This document shows positions 5,841 through 15,976 of a DNA stretch of 20,077 nt, one piece after another. Positions within the stretch are counted from its first letter, which is position 1. The number at the start of each line of letters is the position of its first letter. Below the pieces are notes generated by a model. It was given only the letters and a program-made list of their open reading frames with translations, was not told the origin of the DNA and made no database searches. The translations under genes and the position numbers were made by a program. This stretch comes from Zymomonas sp. (GTDB taxonomy: Bacteria; Pseudomonadota; Alphaproteobacteria; Sphingomonadales; Sphingomonadaceae), in contig JAIYAJ010000445.1 in NCBI GenBank assembly GCA_027489105.1, positions 1 through 20,077 on the forward strand. Direction: 5' to 3'.

Positions 5841-7352
5841 ATGATCAACCGCGCCCGTCCCCTGTCGTCGCTGCGCCTGCCCCTGCTGATCGGGCCGGTG
5901 CTGCTGTCGGCGTGCAGCGTCGGACCCGATTATCGTCCGCCCGCCGTTTCCGCGCTCAAGATCCCGGATCAGTTCGGCTCGTCCGGTGCGATCGCGGCCG
6001 ACCAGGACATGGTCGATCTGGCGCGCTGGTGGGACAGTTTCGAGGATCCGGTCCTCTCGCAGCTGGTCAATCGGGCCTTCACGGCCAATCTCGACATCGG
6101 CGTTGCAGCCGCCCGCCTGCGTCAGGCGCGGGCGACACTGCGCGGCACGCAGGGGCAGGCCCTTCCCACAGCAGGTGTCAGCGGTTCTGTCGCGCGCAGT
6201 GTCGGCGCCGACAGCCGCTCGATCATCGATCCGACGACCGGCCAGACCCTGACCAGTGGTGGCGACACCACCATCTATCGCGGCGGCTTCGACGTGGCGT
6301 GGGAGGCCGACATCTTCGGCGGCATCCGTCGATCGATCGAAGCGGCGCGGGCCTCGGCGGAATCGAGCGAGGCCAATCTGCGCTTCACCCAGGCGAGCGT
6401 CGCCTCGGAAGTCGCCCTCAACTATGTCCAGGCGCGCCTTGCCCAGATCCGGCTCCGGATCGCGCGCGAAAATCTCTCGGCGCAGGACGAAACGCTCGAA
6501 CTGGTCGGCTGGCGGCGGCAGGCCGGGCTGGTGTCGAGCCTCGATTACGAGCAGGCCCGCCAGTTGCGCGCGCAGACGGCGGCATCGATCCCGACCATCG
6601 AGAATGACTACAACACCGCCGTCAACCGGATCGCGGTCTTGCTGGGAGAGGCGCCCGGCAGCATCACCCCGCTGATCGATCCACCCTCTTCCATACCGCT
6701 GGCCCCCGGCGTCGATGCCCCCATTCCCGCACAGGTCGTCGAGCGTCGCCCCGACGTCGCCGTTGCCGAGCGGACGCTGGCGGCGGAAGTCGCGCGGATC
6801 GGCGTGCAGAAGGCGCAGCTCTATCCGGCGCTGCGGCTCTCCGGGTCCTTCTCGGGATCGGCGACGTCGATCGGTAATGTGATTAGCGATGGCCTTGGCA
6901 GTCTGGTCGCGGGCATCACGGCGCCTATCTTCCAGGGCGGACAGATTCGTGCCGCCATCCTCGGCCAGCGCGCCTCGGCCGATGCTGCCTTCGACAGCTA
7001 TCGCCAGACGGTACTGACCGCGCTGGAGGAAGTCGAGAATGCGCTGAAGGGCCGCGAGGTCGCCGAACGGCGCGAGGCCGATCTTTCGGTCAGTTACGAA
7101 GCCGCCAATAGCGCTGCTTCGCTCGCGCGGCTGCAATATCGCTCGGGCCTGATCGACTTTCAGTCGCTGCTCGACGCTCAGCGCACACTGCTGTCCAGCC
7201 AGGACGCCTCGGCCATCGCCCGCGCGACCCGCGCCACCGCGACGATCCAGCTCTACAAGGCGCTGGGTGGCGGCTGGCAGAACGCCCCCATTCCCGGTCC
7301 CGGCCCCTATGAGGCCGGCCACATTGCCTCCAGTGGAACCGCACACCGATGA
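5841..7352 (+). CDS. NodT-type outer-membrane factor lipoprotein of an efflux pump
   Basis: A 503-residue TolC-like outer-membrane channel of the NodT/OprM family, the exit duct of the tripartite pump encoded downstream. An N-terminal lipoprotein signal ends in LLSAC with the lipidated Cys25, followed by SVGPDYRPP, the usual opening of the mature protein. Two repeated OEP domains follow (roughly residues 60-250 and 270-465), with features such as WWDSFEDPVLSQLV, the APIFQGGQIRAAI segment and the final LYKALGGGW. The start at 5841 is preferred because it gives a compact lipoprotein signal; an in-frame ATG at 5820 would add seven residues. Neither has a strong ribosome-binding site. The stop overlaps the adaptor start by 4 nt (ATGA). 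Confidence 0.92.
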   Translation: MINRARPLSSLRLPLLIGPVLLSACSVGPDYRPPAVSALKIPDQFGSSGAIAADQDMVDLARWWDSFEDPVLSQLVNRAFTANLDIGVAAARLRQARATLRGTQGQALPTAGVSGSVARSVGADSRSIIDPTTGQTLTSGGDTTIYRGGFDVAWEADIFGGIRRSIEAARASAESSEANLRFTQASVASEVALNYVQARLAQIRLRIARENLSAQDETLELVGWRRQAGLVSSLDYEQARQLRAQTAASIPTIENDYNTAVNRIAVLLGEAPGSITPLIDPPSSIPLAPGVDAPIPAQVVERRPDVAVAERTLAAEVARIGVQKAQLYPALRLSGSFSGSATSIGNVISDGLGSLVAGITAPIFQGGQIRAAILGQRASADAAFDSYRQTVLTALEEVENALKGREVAERREADLSVSYEAANSAASLARLQYRSGLIDFQSLLDAQRTLLSSQDASAIARATRATATIQLYKALGGGWQNAPIPGPGPYEAGHIASSGTAHR

Positions 7353-8722
7353 GCGACTCGGACAAGAAGACCGATCACGACCTCGACGAATTCCTCGGCG
7401 TCGAGCCGAGCTCGCCGCGGGCGACCCTGTTCCGGCGGATCGGCATCGGCCTCGCCGTTCTCGTCGTCGTCATCATCCTGTGGCGGCTGTTCGTCGGCGG
7501 TGACGACAAGGTCGCCTATGCGACGCGGCCGGTCGAGCGTGGCGACCTGACGGTGGTCGTGTCGGCAACGGGCAATCTCGCACCGACCAACCAGGTCGAG
7601 GTCGGATCCGAACAGTCCGGCACGGTCATGGAAGTCTATGTCGACAACAACGACGTCGTGAAGAACGGGCAGTTGCTGGCGAAGATCGATCCGCAGCGGC
7701 TGGAGGACGCGGTCGTGCAGGCGCGCGCGGCGCTCGCCTCCGCCCAGGCGAGCGTCCAGCAGGCCGAGGCGACCGAGCAGCAGTCGCGTGCGACGCTGCG
7801 ACGGCAGGAGCAGGTCTGGAAATTGTCGGGCGGCAAGGTGCCGTCGGCGACCGAACTCGACGTGGCGCGCGCCGATCTGGCCCGCGCCACAGCCGGTATC
7901 GCGACCGCGCGTGCATCGGTCGAGCAGGCTCGCGCCAGCCTGTCTTCGGCCGAAGTCGCTCTGTCGCGCGCCTATATCCGCTCGCCGGTCAATGGTCAGG
8001 TGCTGTCGCGCTCGATCGAGCCCGGTCAGACGGTCGCCGCGTCGTTCAATGCCCCGGTTCTGTTCACCATTGCCCAGGATCTCCGCCAGATGCGGCTGGA
8101 GGTGAAGGTGGACGAGGCCGATGTCGGCCAGGTGAAGAAGGGTCAGAAGGCGAGCTTCACCGTCGATGCCTTCCCCGGGCGGACTTTCCCCGCCACCATC
8201 GAGCGCGTCGATGTCGGCGCCAATGCGACCAGTAGCGGTTCCAGCTCGTCCTCGACCACCACGACCACGGCCACGACCAGCGGCGTGGTGTCCTACACCG
8301 CGCGCCTGACGGTCGACAATGCCAACGGCCTGTTGCGGCCGGGCATGACCGCGACCGCCGACATCGTCACCAGCGAGAAGAAGGGCGCCCTGCTGATCCC
8401 GGTCGCCGCGCTGCGATTCACGCCCGACGCCAAGGCCGGTGCATCGAGCGGCGGCGGATTGACGAGCGTGCTCGCGCCCCGCCCGATGCGGCGTGGCGGT
8501 GGCGGCGCACGCGAGGCGACGATCGGGCGCGGCAGCAAGCAGACCGTCTATGTCGTGTCCGGAAGCGGCGACGCGCCGAAGCCAGTCGAGGTGGTGATCG
8601 GGGAGAGCAACGGTTCGCAAGCCGAAGTGATCGGCGGCGACCTGAAGCCCGGCATGCAGGTCGTGATCGGCCGGTTTGCCGGCGGCGCGGGCCGTCCGGC
8701 CTCGGGCGGGTCGCGCAACTGA
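7349..8722 (+). CDS. Periplasmic adaptor (membrane fusion protein), MacA/HlyD-like
   Basis: A 457-residue adaptor linking the inner-membrane ABC transporter to the outer-membrane factor. An acidic cytoplasmic N-terminus (1-30) is followed by one membrane anchor (about 32-49). Then come a beta segment with the lipoyl-like half GTVMEVYVDNNDVVKNGQLLA (91-111), an alpha-helical hairpin rich in Ala/Gln (115-205), and the second lipoyl half AYIRSPVNGQVLSRSIEPGQ (208-227). A beta-barrel and membrane-proximal domain complete it. Two inserts are unusual: a Ser/Thr run at 293-311 and Gly-rich loops at 364-395. The MacA type fits because an ABC ATPase and FtsX-type permease follow. Its stop overlaps the ATPase start by one base (TGATG). 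Confidence 0.92.
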   Translation: MSDSDKKTDHDLDEFLGVEPSSPRATLFRRIGIGLAVLVVVIILWRLFVGGDDKVAYATRPVERGDLTVVVSATGNLAPTNQVEVGSEQSGTVMEVYVDNNDVVKNGQLLAKIDPQRLEDAVVQARAALASAQASVQQAEATEQQSRATLRRQEQVWKLSGGKVPSATELDVARADLARATAGIATARASVEQARASLSSAEVALSRAYIRSPVNGQVLSRSIEPGQTVAASFNAPVLFTIAQDLRQMRLEVKVDEADVGQVKKGQKASFTVDAFPGRTFPATIERVDVGANATSSGSSSSSTTTTTATTSGVVSYTARLTVDNANGLLRPGMTATADIVTSEKKGALLIPVAALRFTPDAKAGASSGGGLTSVLAPRPMRRGGGGAREATIGRGSKQTVYVVSGSGDAPKPVEVVIGESNGSQAEVIGGDLKPGMQVVIGRFAGGAGRPASGGSRN

Positions 8723-9438
8723 TGCCCGGAGACGTCGCGTCTGGCGGGACGCTGATCTCGCTGCGCGGAGTGCGCAAGATCTTCGGCGAGGGTCCGACCG
8801 CCTTCGCCGCGCTCAAGGGTGTCGACATCGACATCGCCAAGGGCGATTTCGTCGCGGTCATGGGGCCATCTGGGTCGGGCAAGTCGACCACGATGAACAT
8901 CCTCGGCTGCCTCGATGTGCCCACCGAGGGCGAGTATCTGTTTCGCGGCCATCATGTCGAACGGCTCGACCGCGACCAGCGTGCCCTGCTCCGTCGCCGC
9001 TATCTCGGCTTCGTCTTCCAGGGGTTCAACCTGCTGGCGCGCACCTCCGCGCTCGAAAATGTGGAGCTTCCGCTGGTCTACCGCGGCGAGGAAAAGACCG
9101 CCCGACGCCAAGCCGCGATGGCCGCGCTCGACAAGGTGGGGCTCGCGGACTGGTGGGATCATACCCCGGCCGAACTGTCGGGCGGACAGCAGCAGCGCGT
9201 CGCCATCGCCCGCGCGATCGTCACCCATCCCGACGTGCTTCTGGCTGACGAGCCGACCGGCAATCTCGACACCGAGCGGTCGATCGAAATCATGGAATTG
9301 CTGACCGACCTCAACCGCAACAGCGACATCACCGTGCTGATGGTGACCCACGAGTCCGACATGGCGGCCTATGCGCGGACGATCATCCATTTCCGTGACG
9401 GCCTTGTCGAGCGGATCGACGCGGGAGAGAAGGCGTGA
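8722..9438 (+). CDS. ABC transporter ATP-binding protein, MacB/LolD-type
   Basis: A 238-residue ATPase that powers the MacB-type permease encoded next. Walker A is GPSGSGKST (48-56, Lys54). The Q-loop glutamine is in FVFQGFN (Gln100). The ABC signature is ELSGGQQQRVAIARA (151-165), Walker B is VLLADEPTGNLD (172-183, Glu177 catalytic), and the H-loop His is in MVTHE (His210). This is the subfamily used by MacB, LolD and FtsE. In E. coli MacB the ATPase and permease are fused; here they are separate. Cytoplasmic. The stop (9436-9438) overlaps the ATG of an 11-codon micro-ORF, preceded by GGAGAGAAGG. Confidence 0.95.
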   Translation: MPGDVASGGTLISLRGVRKIFGEGPTAFAALKGVDIDIAKGDFVAVMGPSGSGKSTTMNILGCLDVPTEGEYLFRGHHVERLDRDQRALLRRRYLGFVFQGFNLLARTSALENVELPLVYRGEEKTARRQAAMAALDKVGLADWWDHTPAELSGGQQQRVAIARAIVTHPDVLLADEPTGNLDTERSIEIMELLTDLNRNSDITVLMVTHESDMAAYARTIIHFRDGLVERIDAGEKA

Positions 9439-9473
9439 TGCTGGTCCAGCTTCCGTCGGGAGTGCGCTGCTGA
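9438..9473 (+). CDS. 11-codon micro-ORF bridging ATPase and permease genes
   Basis: ATG at 9438 shares one base with the ATPase stop (TGATG). The frame encodes MLVQLPSGVRC and ends with TGA at 9471-9473, which shares one base with the permease ATG (again TGATG). A strong ribosome-binding site, GGAGAGAAGG, precedes it. Such an arrangement would let ribosomes terminate and restart twice, coupling ATPase and permease synthesis. The peptide itself is unlikely to have a function. It may equally be an accident of a short gap, but both junctions match exactly. Confidence 0.35.
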   Translation: MLVQLPSGVRC

Positions 9474-10681
9474 TGTGGGCGACGACCTTCCTGCTCGCGG
9501 TCCGCGAGATCCGGCGCCATCTGCTGCGCTCCTTCCTGACGATCCTGGGCATCGTGATCGGCGTCTGGGCGGTGGTGACGATGGTGACCCTCGGCAATGG
9601 CGCCACGGCGGCGGTCAAGGAGCAGATTTCGAGCCTGGGCGCCAATGTGCTGCAGGTCCGGCCCGGCCAGGGCTTCGGGCGCGGCGGCGGCGGCCCGCAG
9701 CCGCCCGATTTCAAGATCGAGGACATCGACGCAATCCGGACCCAGATCGTCGGGGTGACGGCGGTCGCCCCGCTGGTTCAGTCGAGCGGCACCGCCGTCT
9801 ACAATGCCGCCAACTGGTCGACGACGATCAACGGCACCAACCGCGAATATTTCGTTGCGCAGCCCTGGAGCTTCACCGGCGGGCGCATCTTCAGCGAGGC
9901 GGAAGAGCAGGCGGGCAAGGCCGTCTGCATCATCGGCAACACGGTGCGCACCCGGCTGTTCCGCGACGAGGATCCGGTCGGCAAGCGCTTCCGGATCAAG
10001 AATATCTCCTGCGAGATCATCGGTACGCTCGCCTCCAAGGGGCAGGGCGGGTTCGGCAACGATCAGGACGACATCGTGCTGATGCCCTACAAGGCGGTGC
10101 AGCGGCGGATGACCGGCAATCGCGACGTGCGGACGATCATGGTGTCGGTCGACGCCAATTATGACAGCCAGGCGATCCAGTCGTCGCTGCGCGACCTGCT
10201 GCGCCAGCGCCGCCATCTGAACGCTACCGCCGAAGACGACTTCAACATCTTCGACACGCGCCAGATTTCCGAGACATTGCAGGGCACGACCCAGATCCTG
10301 ACCTCGCTGCTCGGCGCGGTCGCGGCGGTCAGCCTGCTCGTCGGCGGGATCGGCATCATGAACATCATGCTCGTGTCGGTGACCGAGCGGACCCGCGAGA
10401 TCGGCATTCGGCTTGCGATCGGTGCGGTCGCGCGCGAGGTGCTGCTGCAATTTCTGGTCGAGGCGGTGACGCTCGCCTGTCTCGGCGGTCTGCTCGGGCT
10501 GTTGCTCGCGCTCGCTTCGACGCTGGCGCTTGCCCCGGTGCTGAAGGTGCCCTTCATCTTCGATGCGCAGATCAACCTGATCGCCTTCGTCTTCTCGGCG
10601 TTGATCGGCGTGGTGTTCGGCTATTTCCCGGCGCGGCGGGCCGCCTCGCTGAACCCCATCGAGGCGCTGCGGCACGAATGA
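9473..10681 (+). CDS. ABC transporter permease, MacB/FtsX family
   Basis: A 402-residue inner-membrane subunit with the MacB layout. The first membrane helix is near residues 18-40 (LRSFLTILGIVIGVWAVVTM). A large periplasmic MacB-type core domain follows, containing GNGATAAVKEQISSLGANVL. Three C-terminal membrane helices carry the FtsX signature LVGGIGIMNIMLVSVTERTREIGIR and end in FGYFPARRAASLNPIEALRHE. The start at 9473 begins right at the first conserved segment; the in-frame ATG at 9371 would lie inside the ATPase gene. The protein should act as a mechanotransmission subunit driving substrate through adaptor and outer-membrane channel. A Gly-rich loop (residues about 68-74) lies early in the periplasmic part. 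The stop overlaps the EF-hand gene by 4 nt. Confidence 0.94.
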   Translation: MWATTFLLAVREIRRHLLRSFLTILGIVIGVWAVVTMVTLGNGATAAVKEQISSLGANVLQVRPGQGFGRGGGGPQPPDFKIEDIDAIRTQIVGVTAVAPLVQSSGTAVYNAANWSTTINGTNREYFVAQPWSFTGGRIFSEAEEQAGKAVCIIGNTVRTRLFRDEDPVGKRFRIKNISCEIIGTLASKGQGGFGNDQDDIVLMPYKAVQRRMTGNRDVRTIMVSVDANYDSQAIQSSLRDLLRQRRHLNATAEDDFNIFDTRQISETLQGTTQILTSLLGAVAAVSLLVGGIGIMNIMLVSVTERTREIGIRLAIGAVAREVLLQFLVEAVTLACLGGLLGLLLALASTLALAPVLKVPFIFDAQINLIAFVFSALIGVVFGYFPARRAASLNPIEALRHE

Positions 10682-11394
10682 GACGCGTTATCGCCCTGTT
10701 GCTGCTCATCGGCCTTTCCGGCACGGTGTCCGCGCGCAAGGAGGTGCCGGCCACGCCCTGCTCGGAGCCGTTCCGCCAGCCGCTGTTCATCTCCCCGATC
10801 GGCGAGCCGTTCCGGACGAAGGACGATGCGGATCAGCCCATGCGCCGCTGGTTCGATCAGGCCGACCGCGATCATGACGGGCGGTTGACGATGGCGGAGA
10901 TGCTGCTCGACGCCGATCGCTTCTTCGCGGCGCTCGACAAGGACGGCAGTGGCGAGATCCTGCCCGACGAACTCACGGCCTATGAACTGAACGTCGCGCC
11001 CGAAATCCGGCTCTACCAGTTTCGCGGTGAGCCGCGCGGCACCGGTGCCGGCGCAGCAACGGGCGATGCTCCGCCCTTGCCGCCACCGGGCGGTAAGCCC
11101 CCGAAGAGCGGCGGTAAGCGACCGGCACCGCCAGACTATGGCGGTGCCGCGGGTGCCGGGCGCTATTCCTTTGTCAATGTTCCGAATCCGGTTGCCTCGT
11201 CCGACCGGGATTTCGACCGTGCCATTTCGCTGCGCGAGTATCGCGCCGCTGCAGCCGAGCGCTTCCGCGATGTCGACAAGGAAGGACGCGGCTATCTGGC
11301 GCTTGCCGACCTGCCCCGAACCCCGGCCCAGATCGTCGCCAACGCCCAGTGCGTCGAGCGGGTCAAGGATAGAGCGAGAGAAAGACGCAAATGA
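10678..11394 (+). CDS. Exported EF-hand calcium-binding-type protein
   Basis: A 238-residue protein with a signal peptide (1-19, cleavage near VSA) and four EF-hand-like loops. Loop 1, DRDHDGRLTMAE (63-74), and loop 2, DKDGSGEILPDE (87-98), have all expected acidic ligands. Loop 3 (176-187, Asp176/178/180, Ser184, Glu187) is good but has Arg where Gly is usual. Loop 4 (200-211) is degenerate. A Pro/Gly-rich linker (about 119-161) separates the two pairs. The protein should be periplasmic and bind Ca2+ or a similar ion. It is locked into the operon by 4-nt overlaps with the permease gene before and the response-regulator gene after, suggesting a role in the pump or its sensing. That role is an inference. 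Confidence 0.87.
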   Translation: MRRVIALLLLIGLSGTVSARKEVPATPCSEPFRQPLFISPIGEPFRTKDDADQPMRRWFDQADRDHDGRLTMAEMLLDADRFFAALDKDGSGEILPDELTAYELNVAPEIRLYQFRGEPRGTGAGAATGDAPPLPPPGGKPPKSGGKRPAPPDYGGAAGAGRYSFVNVPNPVASSDRDFDRAISLREYRAAAAERFRDVDKEGRGYLALADLPRTPAQIVANAQCVERVKDRARERRK

Positions 11395-12095
11395 GTGCCG
11401 GCGATCCCCTGATCCTGGTCGTCGACGACGATGCCGACCTGCGCTCGCTGATGACCGATTTCCTGCGCGGCAACGGCCTGCGCGTCGAAAGCGCCGCCGA
11501 CGGGGTGGAAATGGATGCGCTGATCTCGGCCGAGCGCCCCGATCTGATCGTTCTCGACCTCATGATGCCGGGAGAAGATGGCTTGTCGATCCTTCGTCGC
11601 CTGCGCAAGCCGGGAAGCCCCGGCATCATCATGCTGTCCGCCATGGGCGAAGACACCGACCGCATCATCGGCCTTGAGGTCGGCGCCGACGATTATCTGG
11701 CCAAGCCCTGCAACCCGCGCGAGCTGCTGGCCCGCATCCGCGCGGTGCTGCGCCGCAAGAGCGAGGAGGCAGCCGCCGCCACCCAGGGCGCTGTGCGCCG
11801 CTTCGGCGCGTGGACGCTCGACATCGTCCAGCGCGAGGTGCGCCGCATCGGCGCGGCGCCGGCGCCGCTCACCGACGCCGAATTCCGGGTGCTTGCCGCC
11901 TTTCTCGACCGCCCGCAGCGTGTGCTGAGCCGCGACAAGCTCATCGAAGCCGGCAAGGGCCTCGACAGCGACGTGTTCGACCGCGCGATCGACGTCACGA
12001 TCAGCCGGTTGCGCAAGAAACTCGGCCCCGACGATCCGATCCGCACGATCCGTAACGAAGGCTATATGTTTACCCTCAAGGTCGAGGGCGAATGA
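11391..12095 (+). CDS. OmpR/PhoB-family response regulator
   Basis: A 234-residue cytoplasmic transcription regulator. The receiver domain (about 6-122) has the acidic pair in VVDDDAD (Asp12, Asp13), the phosphoacceptor Asp56 in LIVLDLMMPGEDG, Ser83 in MLSAM and Lys105 in YLAKPCNPREL. The C-terminal winged helix (about 135-232) includes LTDAEFRVLAAFLDRPQRVLSRDKL and DVTISRLRKKLG, ending with the wing IRNEGYMF. These are the marks of the OmpR family. It overlaps the EF-hand gene upstream and the kinase gene downstream by 4 nt each. The most likely target is its own operon, and perhaps envelope genes; this is an inference. Confidence 0.95.
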   Translation: MSAGDPLILVVDDDADLRSLMTDFLRGNGLRVESAADGVEMDALISAERPDLIVLDLMMPGEDGLSILRRLRKPGSPGIIMLSAMGEDTDRIIGLEVGADDYLAKPCNPRELLARIRAVLRRKSEEAAAATQGAVRRFGAWTLDIVQREVRRIGAAPAPLTDAEFRVLAAFLDRPQRVLSRDKLIEAGKGLDSDVFDRAIDVTISRLRKKLGPDDPIRTIRNEGYMFTLKVEGE

Positions 12096-13522
12096 CGGCG
12101 CGGCTGCGCCCTGGACTGTCGATCTTCTGGCAGACGCTGCTGCTGTTGCTCGCCAGCGTTGCGGCGGTCTTCGTCGTCACCATCGTCCTGTTCAGCGTGG
12201 CGCCACCGCCCCGGCCTGATTTCAATTCATTGTCCGACATCGCAGAGGCGCTGGCCGGACGACGGCTGCCGCGCGAGCGAATATGGCAGGCGGTCGACCT
12301 GCCCGATGCGCGGCATGAAGCCCCTGCGCCCCCCGACCGGCGCCAACAGCCGCCGCTCGACGACCTGCCGCGCGACCGGTTGCTGGCGACGCGCGAGCAG
12401 TCGGCAGAGCCGCGCCCCGATCCCGAGATGATCGAATCGCGCCGCTTCTCGCACCGGCTGGCGGATCGGCTGGGCGTTTCGCCCGATCGGGTGCGACTTT
12501 ATTTCGGCCCGGACCAGCGCGTCGGCATGCCCTTTCGGTCGGGGAGGGAACGGCGCGTGATCGTGCGGCGCGGCGAACCGCTCTTCTTCGACACCGTGCT
12601 CGCCGGCTATCGGACCGACGCGGGTAGCTGGCGTGTCGTCCGAACGCCACCCCGACCCTTCTTCCCGGCCTGGCAGCAGCGCATCCTGCTGCTGTTCGGG
12701 TTGAGCCTGCTCGCGGTCATCCCCTTCGCCTGGCTGTTCGCCCGTGCGCTGGCCAAGCCGATCCGGCGGATCGCCGATGCCGCCGATCGCATGGGCGCCA
12801 ATCCCCAGGCACCGCTGATCGTCGAGGAAGGCCCGGCCGAATTGCGCGTCACCGCCCATGCGCTCAACCGGATGCAGGAGCGGCTGTCCGCCTATCTGAC
12901 CGAGCGGACCAATATGATCGGCGCGATCGCGCATGACCTGCGCACCCCGCTGGCGCGCATCGCCTTCCGGATCGAAGCGGCCCCGGACGAGATGCGCCAG
13001 AAGGTCCAGGGCGACATCGAACAGATGCGCGCGATGATCGCCGCGACGATCTCCTTCGTGCGGGATACGGGCGGGATCGCCGAGATGCACAGCCTCTCGC
13101 TCGACCGGCTGGTACGCGAACTGGTGGAAGCGGAACGCGAAATCGGTCGCGCCGTCAGCCTGTCGCAGGTCGATCCCATCACCCTGCTTGGCGATCCCAT
13201 GGCGTTGCGACGACTCGTCCAGAACCTCGTCGACAATGCGATCGTCTATGGCGGCAGCGCCGAACTGTCGGTCCGGCGCGATGGCGATGTCGCCGAGATT
13301 CGCGTGGCCGATCGGGGGCCGGGCCTCCCTCCCGCTGCGCTCGAATCGATGTTCCGGCCATTCGAGCGCGGCGAGCCCTCGCGCAACCGAACGACCGGCG
13401 GAATCGGCCTCGGCCTCAGCATTTCCCGCGCCATAGCGCAGGAGCATGGCGGCACTCTCGTCCTCGCCAATCGCGAGGGCGGCGGGCTCGAAGCCCTCTT
13501 CCGGATGCCCGTTCGCGACTGA
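12092..13522 (+). CDS. Sensor histidine kinase, partner of the adjacent regulator
   Basis: A 476-residue inner-membrane kinase. Membrane helices at about 13-37 and 196-216 bracket a periplasmic region of about 155 residues, which is Pro/Arg-rich and matches no sensor domain I recognise. A HAMP linker (about 217-270) is followed by the H-box IAHDLRTPLARIAFR with His281. The ATP-binding domain has the N-box NLVDNAIVYG (Asn382), G1 DRGPGLP (407-413) and G2 GGIGLGLSIS (436-445). The layout is EnvZ/CpxA-like. It overlaps the regulator gene by 4 nt and closes the operon; no clear hairpin follows. The signal could involve the periplasmic EF-hand protein of the same operon, but nothing in the sequence proves it. 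Confidence 0.94.
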   Translation: MTARLRPGLSIFWQTLLLLLASVAAVFVVTIVLFSVAPPPRPDFNSLSDIAEALAGRRLPRERIWQAVDLPDARHEAPAPPDRRQQPPLDDLPRDRLLATREQSAEPRPDPEMIESRRFSHRLADRLGVSPDRVRLYFGPDQRVGMPFRSGRERRVIVRRGEPLFFDTVLAGYRTDAGSWRVVRTPPRPFFPAWQQRILLLFGLSLLAVIPFAWLFARALAKPIRRIADAADRMGANPQAPLIVEEGPAELRVTAHALNRMQERLSAYLTERTNMIGAIAHDLRTPLARIAFRIEAAPDEMRQKVQGDIEQMRAMIAATISFVRDTGGIAEMHSLSLDRLVRELVEAEREIGRAVSLSQVDPITLLGDPMALRRLVQNLVDNAIVYGGSAELSVRRDGDVAEIRVADRGPGLPPAALESMFRPFERGEPSRNRTTGGIGLGLSISRAIAQEHGGTLVLANREGGGLEALFRMPVRD

Positions 13523-13594
13523 CCTTCGCCCGAACGACAGGCTGTCCGGCGCTTTGACATGTTGTAGGATGTTCGCGGAAGCGTTCGACAGGGC

Positions 13595-13646
13595 TTGTAA
13601 TTTTATTCCATAATCATATTAGATGATTTCAGTCAGTATTGCTGAC
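13595..13646 (+). promoter_or_regulatory. AT-rich promoter candidate and small palindrome before the bkd operon
   Basis: The gap before the E1alpha gene contains a markedly AT-rich stretch in an otherwise GC-rich window. TTGTAA (13595-13600) and TATTAG (13617-13622), 16 nt apart, resemble a sigma-70 promoter. Just downstream is a small inverted repeat, GTCAG-TATTG-CTGAC (13632-13646), in a position suited to a repressor or a leader hairpin. A bkd-type regulator is a plausible binder, but no such gene is present here. Confidence 0.35.
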
Positions 13647-13670
13647 AGAAATGGATGAGAGGATGGTTAG

Positions 13671-15970
<2,300 letters not shown>

Positions 15971-15976
15971 TCCGAC

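Noticed and set aside
5814..7346. A 510-codon minus-strand frame opposite the outer-membrane factor gene
   Set aside because: Antisense shadow with Arg/Gly-rich composition, no domain, and no independent start signal. Similar long antisense frames at 7307-8620, 9383-10675 and 12227-13447 were dropped for the same reason.
13554..13582. TTGACA at 13554-13559 as a consensus -35 box
   Set aside because: No acceptable -10 hexamer lies 15-19 nt downstream; the sequence there is GC-rich, so the AT-rich candidate further on is preferred.
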